From Hemicordylus capensis (taxonomy: Eukaryota; Chordata; Lepidosauria; Squamata; Cordylidae): 64,000 nucleotides of DNA. The translations under genes and the position numbers were made by a program. Shown piece by piece: positions 21,650 through 34,800 of the stretch (position 1 is its first letter; every line of letters begins with the position of its first letter). Under the pieces are notes generated by a model. That model was not told where the DNA came from, did not search any database, and saw only the letters and a list, made by a program, of their open reading frames with translations. The stretch is taken from NCBI RefSeq assembly GCF_027244095.1, contig NC_069669.1, positions 22,223,501 to 22,287,500 of the forward strand, read 5' to 3'.

Positions 21650-21965
21650 CTTTCATCTCCTGCCTGTGGGCTCCCCAAAAGGGCTCTCTGGTGGGCCACT
21701 GGGGGAAACAGGATGCTGGGCTGGATGGGCTGCCTTGGGCCTGATCCAGCCGGGCTGTTCTAGTGTAGTGAGTGTTAGACTAGGACCAGGGAGACCAGAC
21801 TTCAAATTCCGCTTCAGCCATGGAACTCACTAGCTGACTCTGGGCCAATCCCTTCTCTCTCAGACTAGCCCACCTCACAGGGGTGCTGTGAGGAGAAACA
21901 TAACCATGTACACTGCTCTGGGCTCCTGGGAAGAAGAGCAGGATATAAATGTAAACACAATTTTT
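21650..21965. mobile_element. Family-B repeat (-) followed by tRNA-derived SINE family 2 (+)
   Basis: 21650-21760 reads GGGCCTGATCCAGCCGGGCTGTTCT (family B reversed). 21757-21965 has the SINE head AGTGTTAGACTAGGACCAGGG and core CTCACAGGGGTGCTGTGAGGA. Confidence 0.7.
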
Positions 21966-22304
21966 AAGGACAGAGACCTCCAAAACATAAGAATCGTCAC
22001 CCAAGCCCTTTTGGCATACTGTTTACCTGAACCAAAGACACAGAGGCTGTTCTCACACTGAGCCTGGCTCAGGCTGCACATGAGCACCACCAGGATGGGG
22101 GCCGGACCTGAGCCTGGTGAGCCACTGCCTCGGTTGGCAGTGTGTGTTCACTGGGGCTTATGGGTCTGTGCTCCCAGCAACATGGGATCAGTCATCACAG
22201 GGCGGGGAGGAGAGTTTAACAAGCCTCCCCCTCCCTCTGCCCCTTTGTGTGAACAACCGGACTGAATTTAAGACAAACCCCTTAAAAATATAGGTTAAGT
22301 GCAG

Positions 22305-22415
22305 GCTATACTATATTTACCCAAAGGAAGAGGACTCTGGATTTAATACACTCCCCTGATTTCTACCATAACTTGGAAAAAACAAGCGTCTTGGATTCAG
22401 GTAAATACAGTACTT
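22305..22415. mobile_element. Palindromic MITE with TA-ended arms
   Basis: TACTATATTTACCCAAAGGAAG and, inverted, TACTGTATTTACCTGAATCCAAG form imperfect arms; TA at each edge suggests a Tc1/mariner-type element. Confidence 0.5.
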
Positions 22416-22564
22416 TTCTTCACATAAACAAACAGTTTTTCCTCCATAAACAAGAGGGTGGGTTGCATTATGTAGGGAGCTTGAGGGTTCTGCTTCTTGG
22501 AGGAGGTACCAGTGAAAATGTTTCATGTGTATGAGAAGAGACACTAAAAGACGCTGGAAGTTCT

Positions 22565-22724
22565 GCAAGAGTAGGAGCTCTGCACTTTATTCAGTCTGTC
22601 TATCGAGATGATAACCTCTAGATCCAGAGCATTAGGAACCCACAACAGGCAGAAGGAGCGTAGCCACCAACACAACAGCCTCAGAGCCGAGTCCAGTTTG
22701 AAGCCAAGCTCCACATTTTACTTC
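22565..22724 (-). terminator. UQCRC2 3' UTR with polyadenylation signal
   Basis: AATAAA on the minus strand at 22586-22591, about 135 nt past the stop codon; cleavage is expected near 22565-22575. This leaves about 2.4 kb to the convergent PDZD9 stop. Confidence 0.75.
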
Positions 22725-22808
22725 CTACAACTCATCCACAAAAGGGGTATTTCCCAGGTCCCCGCTGGCAGCCATTGACTTCTTTCCACTGACAAACTTC
22801 TTCGCAGC
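22725..22808 (-). CDS. UQCRC2: UQCRC2 exon 14 (last coding exon)
   Basis: 27 codons plus TAG (22725-22727): [20 protein letters not shown] to TPFVDEL. It follows a TATTTTTCAG acceptor and continues into the 3' UTR. Confidence 0.96.
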   Translation of the reverse strand, partial: AAKKFVSGKKSMAASGDLGNTPFVDEL

Positions 22809-25800
22809 CTGAAAAATATGCAGAAGATGACTGTGGATAAGTTGCTGGGATAGCAAGATAGATGTGCTTCATAATTTCAGCTTAAGTTTTCCAAATACTC
22901 AAAGTAGAATGAGTGCTTTTGGGGGGAACAAGTCTAGATTTGACAGAGAAGAGAGATGCAAACATTTTAAAGAACCTTAAGTATTTTTTGTGTATTACTA
23001 AGATAGACTTGCTCTGTGTATAGGAGGGGCAAATACAAAGACTATGGTTCCTTAGCTCAAAACTAGGGCAATTCCGAGGGTAACAGAATCAGGTGTGTTA
23101 TTATTTCTATCCTATAGCCATAAGGACAGCATTTTTAAAAAATTGTTTTTATATTGTTTTTGGAACTGTGTTTAAAATGGTGTGTGTTTTTAGGTCTTTT
23201 AAAATTTATTGTACACCACTCAGAGCCTTTGGATGGGGTGGTTTATAATAAATGTAATAAATAGATTTTTTAAAAGCAAAATTTCAAGTTGATATTCTAT
23301 CTCCTACAATAAGGCCATATTTATTTTTTAACCAAAATTTTAATTATAATCTATGAAATATGCAAAGTATGTCTGTAGAAGAATCAGGAATTTCTAGAAA
23401 TTCTGATTCTGTTACCAACAAGTTTTGCACAATTCATACACTATAGTATTCAAGGGTTTAGTAAAAATAAAATATAACCTTATAGTAGGAAATGTTCTCT
23501 TGCCAGTTGGTATATAGAAGATAAACTTGAAAATTTGCTTATGGCTACGGTCATTGAAAAAGTGGTATCGTGCCCAATTCCATTACCCTTTTGAACTAAA
23601 GAACCACAGTCTTCCGATTTGGCTTGTTCCACAAAATACTGAAGGCTATTTAAAACATTTGCATCCCTCCTTGCTATCAACTCTAGACTTCCAAGGCAAC
23701 TAGCAACAATAAATGTTACAATAAAGATAACCAAACAAGAACAACCCAGAAGCCAAGAACAGCAAACCATGTTCCCTCTATCCCCCCCCGCCCCCCCCCC
23801 CCCACACACAATCTGTGTGTAGAATGAGTTTTGTTCTGGGCAGCAGTATCAAGGCAGTGTGTTTGCATATGAATGCAGAATGCGGCCTTCCTATTCAACT
23901 TGAGTGGGATCTAAAATTGACTGAGCAGACAAAAAAAAAACTTGTGCATGCACACACATGTACATGCCTTTGAGGGAACACTGGCAAACACTCCAGCCCC
24001 AAGAGTAGGATACCAGTTAAATGTTGTCAAAAGCATGGGAAAACACACACTTTTCTTTCGTGCCCAGCAACGCAGGCACTTGACCTGTATGAGCTAGGAA
24101 GGCCATTCGAAAGTCCGAAAGAAGCAGATCCATCTATTTTAGCAGTACCATAAAATGCACTCCTACATTTGAGGAACATAGATAGCTGCTTTATACAGAG
24201 TCAGTCAGCTCAGTATTGTCTACACTGACAGGCAGCAGCTCTCCAAGGTTTCAGGCAGGAGTCTCTCCCAACCCTACTGAGAGATGCTGCCAGGGAGTGA
24301 ACCTTCTACATGCAGATGCTACAGCCTTGTCTCCAACAATTTACAGCAACACAGGAAGATGCCTTCTACCGAGTCAGACGCTTGCTCCGTCTAGCTCAGT
24401 ATTGTTTGCACTGAGTGGCAGTCAATCCTCAAGGTTTCAGGAAAGCATTTCCCCCAGTCTAACTGGATTTGCCAGGGACTGAACCCGAGACCCCGGGCAT
24501 ACAAATCAGATACAGAGATAGGGCTCCATCCCCTAAGGAGAATATCTTACTGCGCTTATATGTAGTCACACAACCAAATACAAACCAAGGCAGACCTCAA
24601 GGGGGACAATTCACACTCACTATTACAGGACTGGCTCTCCTGCCCTGACTTTGTTTTCTAAACAAAATGCAATTCTGCTTAAGAGAGTTGCCGATGGCCT
24701 GTTACACTATGCAACCCACGGGGACATGACTCACATTAACAATGTCAGCAGTAGCCACAGAATCTATTTCTTCAACCACAGCAGTTGGCGATGTGTATTG
24801 CCCCAATGCCAGTGCCTGAGAGCCAAGATCGTCGAGTAAGCCCTCTGAAGACTCAACTGCCATCAAGAAAGTTGCCTTCAGCTGGTTTCTGACAAGAGTA
24901 GAGAGGAAAGGTGGTGAGTAGATCAACCTGCTCATGTGATGCAAGAACTATAAGTAAAGCCTGCTATAACCAACATACCTGGCATGCAAATGCAATCCTC
25001 TTCCAATGGAAAGTATGAGGATCTCTGTCAGCTAGAGTAAAACTAACCCCATGGAATGGACAATGGAAGACTGTAGTTGGCACAACTGAAATCCAGGTAG
25101 GAGGAGGGTGCCCAGCCAGGGTAGCAGAGCCAGGCGGGTTCCTGACTGGCTATCATGTGGATTCAGAGATCAGGGTAGGGGGAGGAGGGAGAGTGGTCAG
25201 GTGGGACGTGGGTCAGACAGATCTGATTCTCTCCCCAGCATTTTACCAAGGGTGGGGGGAAAGCTGTCCCACCCAGCTCCCTCCTCCTACCTTGACTGGG
25301 AGCATGTCTGGCTGGCACTCCTCTGACCCGGATTTTCATCATGTGTTAGCCGACATCCGGGCTAAATTATTCATGAGTAGTTCCACTGAATTTGAACTAC
25401 TCATGCATAGATGTCCGCCAATGAGAATGAAGTGCAGGATGCATATGGTATTAGCTATCTCCTTTTAACGTAATTTTAATGTATATTTTTTAATTCAGCC
25501 AAACTGCAGAAAGCTGGTTCCTTTAAAATGGCCACCAGTAATACTGTAGGAAGACCATGCTCCAAGACTGGCAATGTGAAGGAAGTCAAGGGAAGACCCA
25601 GATTCACATATATGTTGGAGTGAAGTCCAAATGTCTGTAAACTGATTATAATCATGTATTGTATTCAATCATGTAATATTGTAGTAGATTAGCAGCTCAT
25701 CTAAGAGTAAAGAGATTTTGGATACATACAAGTGTTCCATTGTTTTCCTTCAAAAATATTTCCAAGCGATTACTGGTAAGTACACACTGAATACTCCAAG

Positions 25801-28800
25801 AGCATCAGACCTGTTCTAGATTCAACAGGTTTTCCATTCAAGGGCAACTTGAATGTAATCGGGAATAGCAAAGTTACTGCAGAAAACTGTTTCAATACAC
25901 ACAACGGGTTACTTTAATCCTTCCCCAATATCAGGAATGTTTGCCAAAGAGAGAAAAACAGGGAAGACCAGAATACGTCTGGACTACCAGCAAGTCATAA
26001 GTGCTGTTCTCACAACCACCCCTCGGGGAGGAGGCGACTCCCACCCTGGCTTGGGAGCTGGGCACGCTGCTCCCAACTGGTGATAAGGTCAGAGGCAGGG
26101 AGCTTGGCCATGTGTCAAGGCCCAGCGGGCTCTGTCCAGCTTCCATCCCCAGCTCCGGAGCAAGGAAAACTCTTACCCAGCTGGGGCTCCACACACAAGC
26201 CCCCCACCTCCAACTTTGTTTTATGTTCACATTCAAGTATCAGGAGTGTGCAAATGTGTGAACCACCCTATAATCTTTTTCAGTTGAGTAGCTTGGGCAG
26301 GATTTTAAGGTGGCGGCGGCGGCCACTTACTTGGCTCTCTTGACTTCTTCCTCAGTTATCCCACCCTGGGCAACGGCCTTCACTTGGTTCAAAGTAGCCT
26401 TGATTACCTAGAATAAAAAATAACCAGACATTTCTCTTCTTGTTGCAGTAACCAAAATCCACCCCACCCACTAATCTACTTATTTTGCAAGGATATCTAA
26501 TATTTTAATAAATCCTGCGGAGGTCAGTGGAGGCTTGCTCCCAAATAACTTCTCATTTGAGAGCCAGCAATATTAAAAGTCAACCCCAATATCTCTTGCA
26601 GAACAAAGTGCTGTAAAACCCACTTAAAGATGGGCAGGAACGGAGTTTGCGGAAGAGACCCCCACAACTGTAGAGCCAACAAAAGGGTCCTGTCTCTGGT
26701 ACCTGCCAACAGGACCAGAGTTAATCTGTGAAGCCGATTTTAAGGCTCCCTTAGATTCAAGAGGGCATAGGTGTTCCTGAAGAGATTGCTACTACGAATA
26801 TATCGTATCCCGTTTTCAACACCAGTTCTCAAAGCAAACATGAAGGTAGACATCAGCCATAACCACTGGGGTGAGCGCACTGTGCTGGGGTTCGATAGGG
26901 ACAGCTGCTCTCCCCCTGCTGAAACGGGAGAGAAGCACCACTTTTAAAAGGTGCCTCTGATCAGTCAGCAGGGGTATTACTAAAAGCCTGTTTTGTTAAC
27001 AAGTCTTCCCATAAAGCAAAACACTTCCTGCAGAAACAAGACCGCTTCTTTTCTAAATCATAGCAAACCATTTAATTCTCATCTAAACTTACTGAGTGAA
27101 TATATTTCCTGCTACTTGCTTGACTAGAGTACATCCGAGGATCAGCTTACCTCTCCAGCAGCTGAAGCCTGGGATACAGTATAAATGCCAAAGAGTCCAG
27201 AATCAGCGTAATTGACATTAAATGCAGCCGCCTGCACAAGAAGGACGGAGGGATTTTTTGTTAGCATATTCCAACACCACACAGGGTTCTGTTTTCCATT
27301 TCTAAGAGCAGATTTTTGCTGCTTTTGCTTGCTGCAGATCAGGGGTAGGTAATGTTGGCTTGCCAGCTGTTTCTGAACTACAACTCCCATTACGTCCAGT
27401 CACAATTCATTGTGGCTGGGGATGATGGGAGATAATAGTTCAGAAACAGCTGGAGAGCCAAGGGGGCCTAGCCCTGCTGTAGGCCCCGATTCGGACTTCC
27501 GGGCAGAAGCTAAGAGGACAGCAGCTCCCTGAGCAATGGCCAGAGCGCCATTTGTGCCCAGGAATTGTGCCACATGTTTGTCAAGAGCTCAGAGACCCCT
27601 GCCCTTCCCAAGACAGAAGGGCTTTTTGTTAGGGTCCTTGTTGACAGCAGGCCGAGTACTTACATCAAAAGGCAAGGGAGAGGCCTTCGCAGCACCCTGG
27701 ATGAGCTTACTGGTAACGCTGCTTCCTCTTTTAATAAGTGGACCAGCTCCCAGGACATGCTGGAGGATGCTCAGGGCATTGGCTTCGGCACTTCCCATGG
27801 CAGCGCCTTCTGCTACCACAGCAGCATGGACCAGGCTGTGGCCATTTTGTTCTCGGACTTCACCTAACAAAAGGCAAGAAGTCAGGACCAAGTGCAGCAG
27901 CCAGCCTTATGAGGAAGCACACAAGTTCAGAACCTTCAACGTCCATCCTAGGAACTCCAGGGTTCTCTGGGGCAGCTGGAAAGCCAAGACGGTGGGCCGT
28001 GTTGCCTGTAAGAGGGACTCCTAGGTGCAGACGGCAACTCCGGTCATCCTCACACACCCCCCCAATTCAGCAACATTGCTATGCAGTATCAAGCAAGACC
28101 ATTCAAAGAGAGCAGATTTACCTCCACGATACTTGGCCTTCTCACCAGCCGAGCCAGACCCGCTTCGGATATTTAGGAACTGCTCCCCAACTTGTTTTAG
28201 GTCTGAGTGACTGACACCTGTAAGGCAGGGTCTGCGTTACAACAACCCGGATTTTATGACAAGGAGTGTTGTTTTTTAAAAACTATAATATAATATGTCC
28301 ATGAGGCACAGAAGTTTACGTACCTAACCCCACCAGAGCCATTCTTGCACTTGTGAAGTTGTTCTGAACAAACTGGTGCAGCTGTGGTGAAAGAGGGACA
28401 TTTTCCATTTCTGCCAGATAACTAAGCTGGCTCAAGCATGCAGGTGGTTCGTGCTAGCATTCGTACCACTGCCCAATATTTTCAGAAGAAGATGCAATGG
28501 CCAAGTTAGTGTTAGGACCGTGTCCCAAGTCTCTGATTTCATTCACTAATGCCAAGTTGCACCCAAATGTGCAAAACCACGGCTTGCACTTGCCCTGCAG
28601 CCAGCATCAAATCTTGGTTTGACAGCCTGATTTGCAGGACAAGCACCCAACAGGATAGTACACATGTTCATAGTGACCTCATCACACAGGTGTCCATTTC
28701 ACATGCATGGCAGCCTACAAAGTGGCCACCGCAACTACACAAAGGCTTGGAACAGGCCGAAAACCACCCAAACTGGGCCATCATGATACTGGGGAGGCCA

Positions 28801-31800
28801 GCGGGGAGAGGGGGAACCTACGGACACACACACGCACCGTGGCCACAGGAGCATCCCAGGAGGCAGTGAGTTTGTTAAAAAAAAATTTACACCCTCAAAC
28901 CGGCCCGAATTTGAACCTAACTGGGAGATGTTCAGGAGTGCACAAAACTGAACATGCCCAGTCCGGTTCAGACGCGAACCGAGTGAACTGGTTTTGTGCA
29001 CGCCCCTAATTCACAGCCCCCGAAATAGAATAAGTGGCTTCTCCTACCCCAATTATGATCATGTGGATTACACTGAAGGTTTTCATTTTATCTGCTTAGT
29101 TAAGCACCAGAAGGATTTTTGATAAAACCCTTCATGATCTCGATTGCAAAATCAAGAAGTAGGGGAGGCCATCTGAGCATGTAGAGGGAGGGGGAAAGCA
29201 TGAGAGCCCAAGGAATGGTTTAGCCATGAACCTTGAACTGGCCCTCTGCCAACAGTGGGCACCTTAAAGCACAGCTAGCGCTTCCGTGTGGCTGAAGACG
29301 GCAGGGTAAAAGCAACAGCAGCAAGCTGTTGACCACCACCCATCTCCTCATTGAGAAATCCCTGATCAGATTTCCAAGACACCCCACGATTGCCTAAAAG
29401 ATTAACCTGAGCTCATTTAGAGGAAGGGCTGGAGAGGAAACGTAGCCAATAAAAAGATGTTTCTGAGCCCTTCTTCACTGGCTGCCCTCCCGCCATGCCT
29501 CAGAAAAACCGCTATCACCACAATAGAAAGTGCCCTGAAGACTCCTACCTGTTCTGATGTAAGGTTCCCAACCATGTAGTCAGGGCAGTATAAGGAATTG
29601 GAAAGGGCATTCCGATAAGCTGCTGCATGCAAATTCTCAAGAAGAGCTGCAAAAGGAGCAATGGAAACACCCTTACTCCTAAGTAGGAATTGCTACCCAG
29701 GCTGTGGTCTGCAGAAACACGATCCTCATTGTCACAAGGCACTTTCAACACCCATGTAAGGAGCTCTGTCCTGACTCACCCAGAGTTCCACATGCATACT
29801 GGATCCATTGGAAAACAGCCTAAGTGGTAACTTGGCTCTAACCAATAAGAAGAATTGTTTGCTAGGCTGAGGATCAAAGCGCTATAGTTAGATCTAAACT
29901 TTCATGTGGACCCACGGATTTTAAGGGTATGTAATTCCTTTGAACAGACCACTATATTTATGAAAAGTGCTTTGAGGAGCATAGAAAGCTGCCTTATACC
30001 GAGTCAGACCCCTGCTCCAGACTAGAAGTGTGAGCACTGCAAGATATTCCCCTCAGGGGATGGAGGCTGGAGCAGCCGCTCTGGGAAGAGCATCAGAAGG
30101 TTCCAAGTTCCCTCTCTGGCAGCATCTCCAAGTCAGGGCTGAGAGAGATTCCTGCCTGCAACCTTGGAGAAGCTGCTGCCAGTCTGGGTAGACAATACTG
30201 AGCAAGATAGACCAATGGTCTGACTCAGTATATGGCAGCTTCCTATGTTCCAGCTCTATTGACTAGCAGTGCCTTTTCCAAGGTTCCAGGCCGGAGTCTT
30301 CGGGAGATGCCAGCAGGCTCGGACTGGGTTACTGGGCAGCAGCACAAATTTCCCGGTTCATTCCTCTCCTGTGCGCCCTGTCGCCGTCGGAGTGACGGCA
30401 GGCGCCTGCGACCACGGAGAAGGGAGAAACGCTCACACTCAGATGGCGACAGGGCACGCAGGAGAGGGACGCACCGGGAAATTCGTAATGCTGCCCAGTA
30501 ACCCAGTCCGAGCCTGGATGCCAGGGACTGAATCTGGGGCCTTCTGCCTACAGAGCAGATGCTCTACCACGGAGCTATGGCCCCACCCCAAAGGTGGCAC
30601 GCATGGGTCTCCTATCCAGGCACTGGCCACAACAAGACCTGCTAAGCTTCAGCCAGGTGGCTGGATTGTGTGCCCTTAGACCATGCTCTGGGACTTTTGA
30701 AACTCAGCTTGTCATAAAAGTCTGCTGTTCAAGACAAGTCAGTCCAACCCTGCTGATGAGATTTTTGATCACACAGCATTAATAATCTAAGAGCAGTTTC
30801 ACCTGCAGAAGAGGAACTTTAAAGACTTATCTGCCTCATCATCATGGAAAGGCTGTCAAGATATCCAATCACAGAGCAACCAATTTTTTTTAGAGCATGT
30901 TCCCCCAGTAGTTTGAGTGACTAGAGGCCACTTACCAACTTGAGGGTTGAGAAATGCAATTGCCTTGTCAATACTTAAACGTGGCTGAAGATCTTCGACT
31001 TCCCAGCGCCTGAATTCTGGAGCCGTAGTGACGTTTATTAAATACTCCATTACAGTATCGCTTGCACACAAAGCAAGGAAAAAATATATTAGGAATGGTT
31101 CACAGAACAGAAGCTCCCATAAATGTAAGACAAGCCAAGGACAGAATATTGTTAACATGAGGAAGAACTCACCCTCTTAAGATATGGTGACCAGAACTGC
31201 ATGCAGCCCTCCAAATGTGGTCGCACCATAGTTTTGTATAAGGGCATTATAATATTAGCAAGTTTTATTTTCAAACCCCTTCCTAATGATTCCAAGCATG
31301 GAATTGGCCTTTTTCACAGCTGCTGCACATTGTAGAGTCACTGTATGTCCGATTGTACAGACATCTGTACCACTTATACAGGGACAGCTGCCTGCAGACA
31401 TCCCCATGACTACAGCAGCCTGGAAAAGGGCAGTATACCCAAGTCAACAGTCACATAAGAAAATACATGCTGCTTGTTTTCAATGAAGTGCTCCACCAGT
31501 AAGTTATTCATCACACCAAATCAAGACCAACTGTAGATTTAAAGGCAGAAGAAGCCATTGGGGGATGGTTTTCTGCAGCTTTATCAACAGGACCACTTAC
31601 AGAAGGAGTTGGACACTGATATGCTACACAGCTATCAACTTACATATAGTCACGCAGACATTCAACAGAATAAACCACGTTTTCTCTGGTAGAAGTCACA
31701 CTAGAGATGAACAAAAGAGAAGGCTGTGTGAGGTTACTGGATGGTAGCCTGTTCCTCTCTTGACATCCTATTGATGGGATGCCCACTTTGTTAGTTTCCC

Positions 31801-34800
31801 ATCGCTAATCAAAATATCTCCTATAGGAAAGGTTAGCATTCACACAGAGTCTTAAAAGGGGCTCGCCTCTAGTAATTACTGACACTGCTTTTCTATCCTA
31901 TATTTATTTAAAATATTTCTATACCGCCCAAAACTTGCGTCTCTGGGCAGTATTACCGTATAATGGGTATTACTGCATAAATATACAGTGTTCACTGTAG
32001 GTGACTATTTGCAGATGCGTTGCTCTTCATTACACAGCAGTGCCAAGGAACAAAGCACTTTATCAAAACAGATAAGTATGAATGTCTTAGCCCTCGGTAG
32101 AAGAAGAACAGAGCTGTCTCCCTGCCTTCTATAAGCTTAGAGACACAGGAAGCTGCCTTCGGAGTCAGACCCTGGGCCCATCTAGCTCAGTTCTGTCTAC
32201 TGACTGGCAGCGGCTCTCCAAGGTTGCAGGCAGGAGTCTCAGTTCCCAGCCCCACCTGGACATGCTGCCAGGAAGGAAACTTGGAACCTTCTGGATGCAA
32301 AGCAGATGTTCTACCACTGAGCTGCAGCTGCATCCCAGTTATAGTTCGGCTGCGTTCTGTAAGGAAATACAGAATGTGCATCAACATTTCAACAGCAATG
32401 GCATGTTTAACAGCACAGTGACAGGCCTCCACCATGCCATGTAACAGGCAAAGGGATCTGGCCCTCCAGTGGGGACTTGTAGTAACCTGAAACAGACTCC
32501 TCGCATTATAGTTCAGAGAAGGGAAGAAACAGAGAGGAGAGCTGGTCTTGTGGTAGCAAGCATGACTTGTCCCCTTAGCTAAGCAGGGTCCACCCTGGTT
32601 CTATTTGAATGAGAGACTACATGTGAGCACTGTAAGGTATTCCCCTTAGGGGATGGAGCTGCTCTGGGAAGAGCAGAAGGTTCCAAGTCCCCTCCCCGGC
32701 AGCATCTCCAATACAGGGCTGAGAGAGACTCCTGCCTCTTGCCTGCAACCTTGGAGAAGCCGCTGCCAGTCTGTGTAGACAATACTGAACTAGATGGACC
32801 AAGTGTCTGACTCAGTATATGGTAGCTTCTTATGTTCCCAATAGCTGGGGTCTCTGCTGCTGTTTCTTGCCTTCTTCAAATTCTACAGCAAATGACAGAA
32901 AACTCCATCTTTCTTCCAAAACCTCTACAGCTTCCAGAAGGATCAAAAGAAGTTGAGCTCTGTCTCACTTGTGTGGAGATTTGGAGGCAATAAGTAGAAA
33001 GCACACTTTCCCCAAAACTCTCTCATACCCAATGACTGGGGGGCATTGGGTTGGCAGTGAGGACAAAGACCCTAGATTATAGGACAACCAGCACATATTA
33101 AAATATACCCTATTGTATGCAAAATTCATGCATAACTCCTTCAGTGTGCAATTCTTAGCACACTTACCCCAAAGCATGTTCCACTTATTAAACCAAAAGA
33201 ATTTGCTTCCAAATGTGCATTTAGCACTGACTGAGGTACAGGTCTTTGATCTAAACTGAAATTCAAGGTAACTAGGCAATAGTTATGTCTCGCCCCCTTT
33301 CCAAAAGTGGTGGAAAAGCTACTAAAAGTTAACCAACCTACTCTAATGAACACTTGGTTTGATAAGATACGATTTTTACTGAGTGAATTCAATATCAAGA
33401 GGGAGTTTGAATGAGTGACCCGTTTACTGAATTAAACACTGGCATTTGGGTGTGCTGTATTCTTCTTGGTGAGGGATTTCCCTAACGCCACAATCCAGCT
33501 GAAGGCAGGAATGGGAGGTCAGGGAATCTGAAATCTTACACACAGCTCTGCTCAAGCATTACCCCCCCCCCCCCGTGCAATAGGTGCAAAGATTTCTAAT
33601 TTGATACCTTTTTGATACCTAATTTGATAATTTAACATTTTATAGACGTGCATGAGAAACCCAGCATAAAATCAGAAGTGATAAAAACTCAGTTATAAAG
33701 AAAAAAGTACAACTCAGCAGGATAATAAAGATGTTTAAAGTGAGTCTCTCTCAGCATTAAGACCCTGGCAAAAGAGAAAAAAGCTCCAGACCTTAGGCTC
33801 CCTCCAACAGCTTCAATGCCGCGAGTGATCTTGAAAGCAGAAGCTCCTTTTGTAGTCTAGAGAAAAGCACACTTTCAGTAAATGCAAAGCAGCATGCATA
33901 AGTCCATAAAGTAGTACACCTTTGATTACAATGCATGGTCATTATTATTATTAATTGCATTTCCTGAGTTTCTATTCTGCCCAACAAAAAGATCTCTCTA
34001 GGCAGCCATCTCCTTCTAATGAGGATTTCCAGATGTTGACCTCAACTCCCAGAATCCTCAGCTGCAATGGCCTTTGGCTGAAGATTATGGGAGTTATAGT
34101 CAACAACATCTGGGAATCCTTGTTACAAGGAACATTGCTAGGCAGTTTACAGAAACTGGACGCCACCACACTCACAGTAAAGTGTGCGATATGATGCCCC
34201 TGTATGTTAAGTTTTGCTGCCCCAACTGGGGGTAGCCAATAAAGCAGAAAGGGATGGGAGAAGAGTGCGTGGGGCAATGACAACACAACACACGTTCACG
34301 AGGCAGTAGTGGTGGATGAAGACCTGGGGCTTTGGGGAGTAGTCATGTGGCTCCCACAACGTCCATTTCCAACCTAAGAATTACTGGGCAGCATCCAGAC
34401 CAAGTTGGGCATGACTAAGTCCCAATGAAACTAACAGTAGAGAATGCAAGCAGAGCAGACTGAATGGGATACTGTGGAGAAACAGGTAGGCGGGGAAGGC
34501 AAGTTGTATGAAATAGCCCAATCCTGACCACTTGGTTTAAATCCTTCCCAAATCCCTTTCCCTCCCAGCCCAGCCGTCACTCTGGCTCAGTTCAGGCATC
34601 ACACCTGGCATTGCACTGACAGCTTAGAATCCAAATCAAGAGTTGAAAACAAACTATTGGGCAGTTCACACAACGCTTAGAAGGGTAAGATGAGCCTACT
34701 ATCCTACTTTGGGAGCTGTGCACATCCCTGTTTTCTGCTTGTGTGCAAATAAAAAACAAGGTTGGAGGCTCAGTACTCAGTTGTGGAATGAAGTAGAAGA

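Noticed and set aside
23480-23809. 109-codon minus-strand open frame with a hydrophobic segment
   Set aside because: Lies in UQCRC2 intron 13, has no recognisable domain, starts in a C-homopolymer region and has no splice support.
26300-26325. YY1-like AAGGTGGCGGCGGCGG beside UQCRC2 exon 12
   Set aside because: It resembles the promoter motif at 36911 but lies in an intron with no other promoter features; probably chance.
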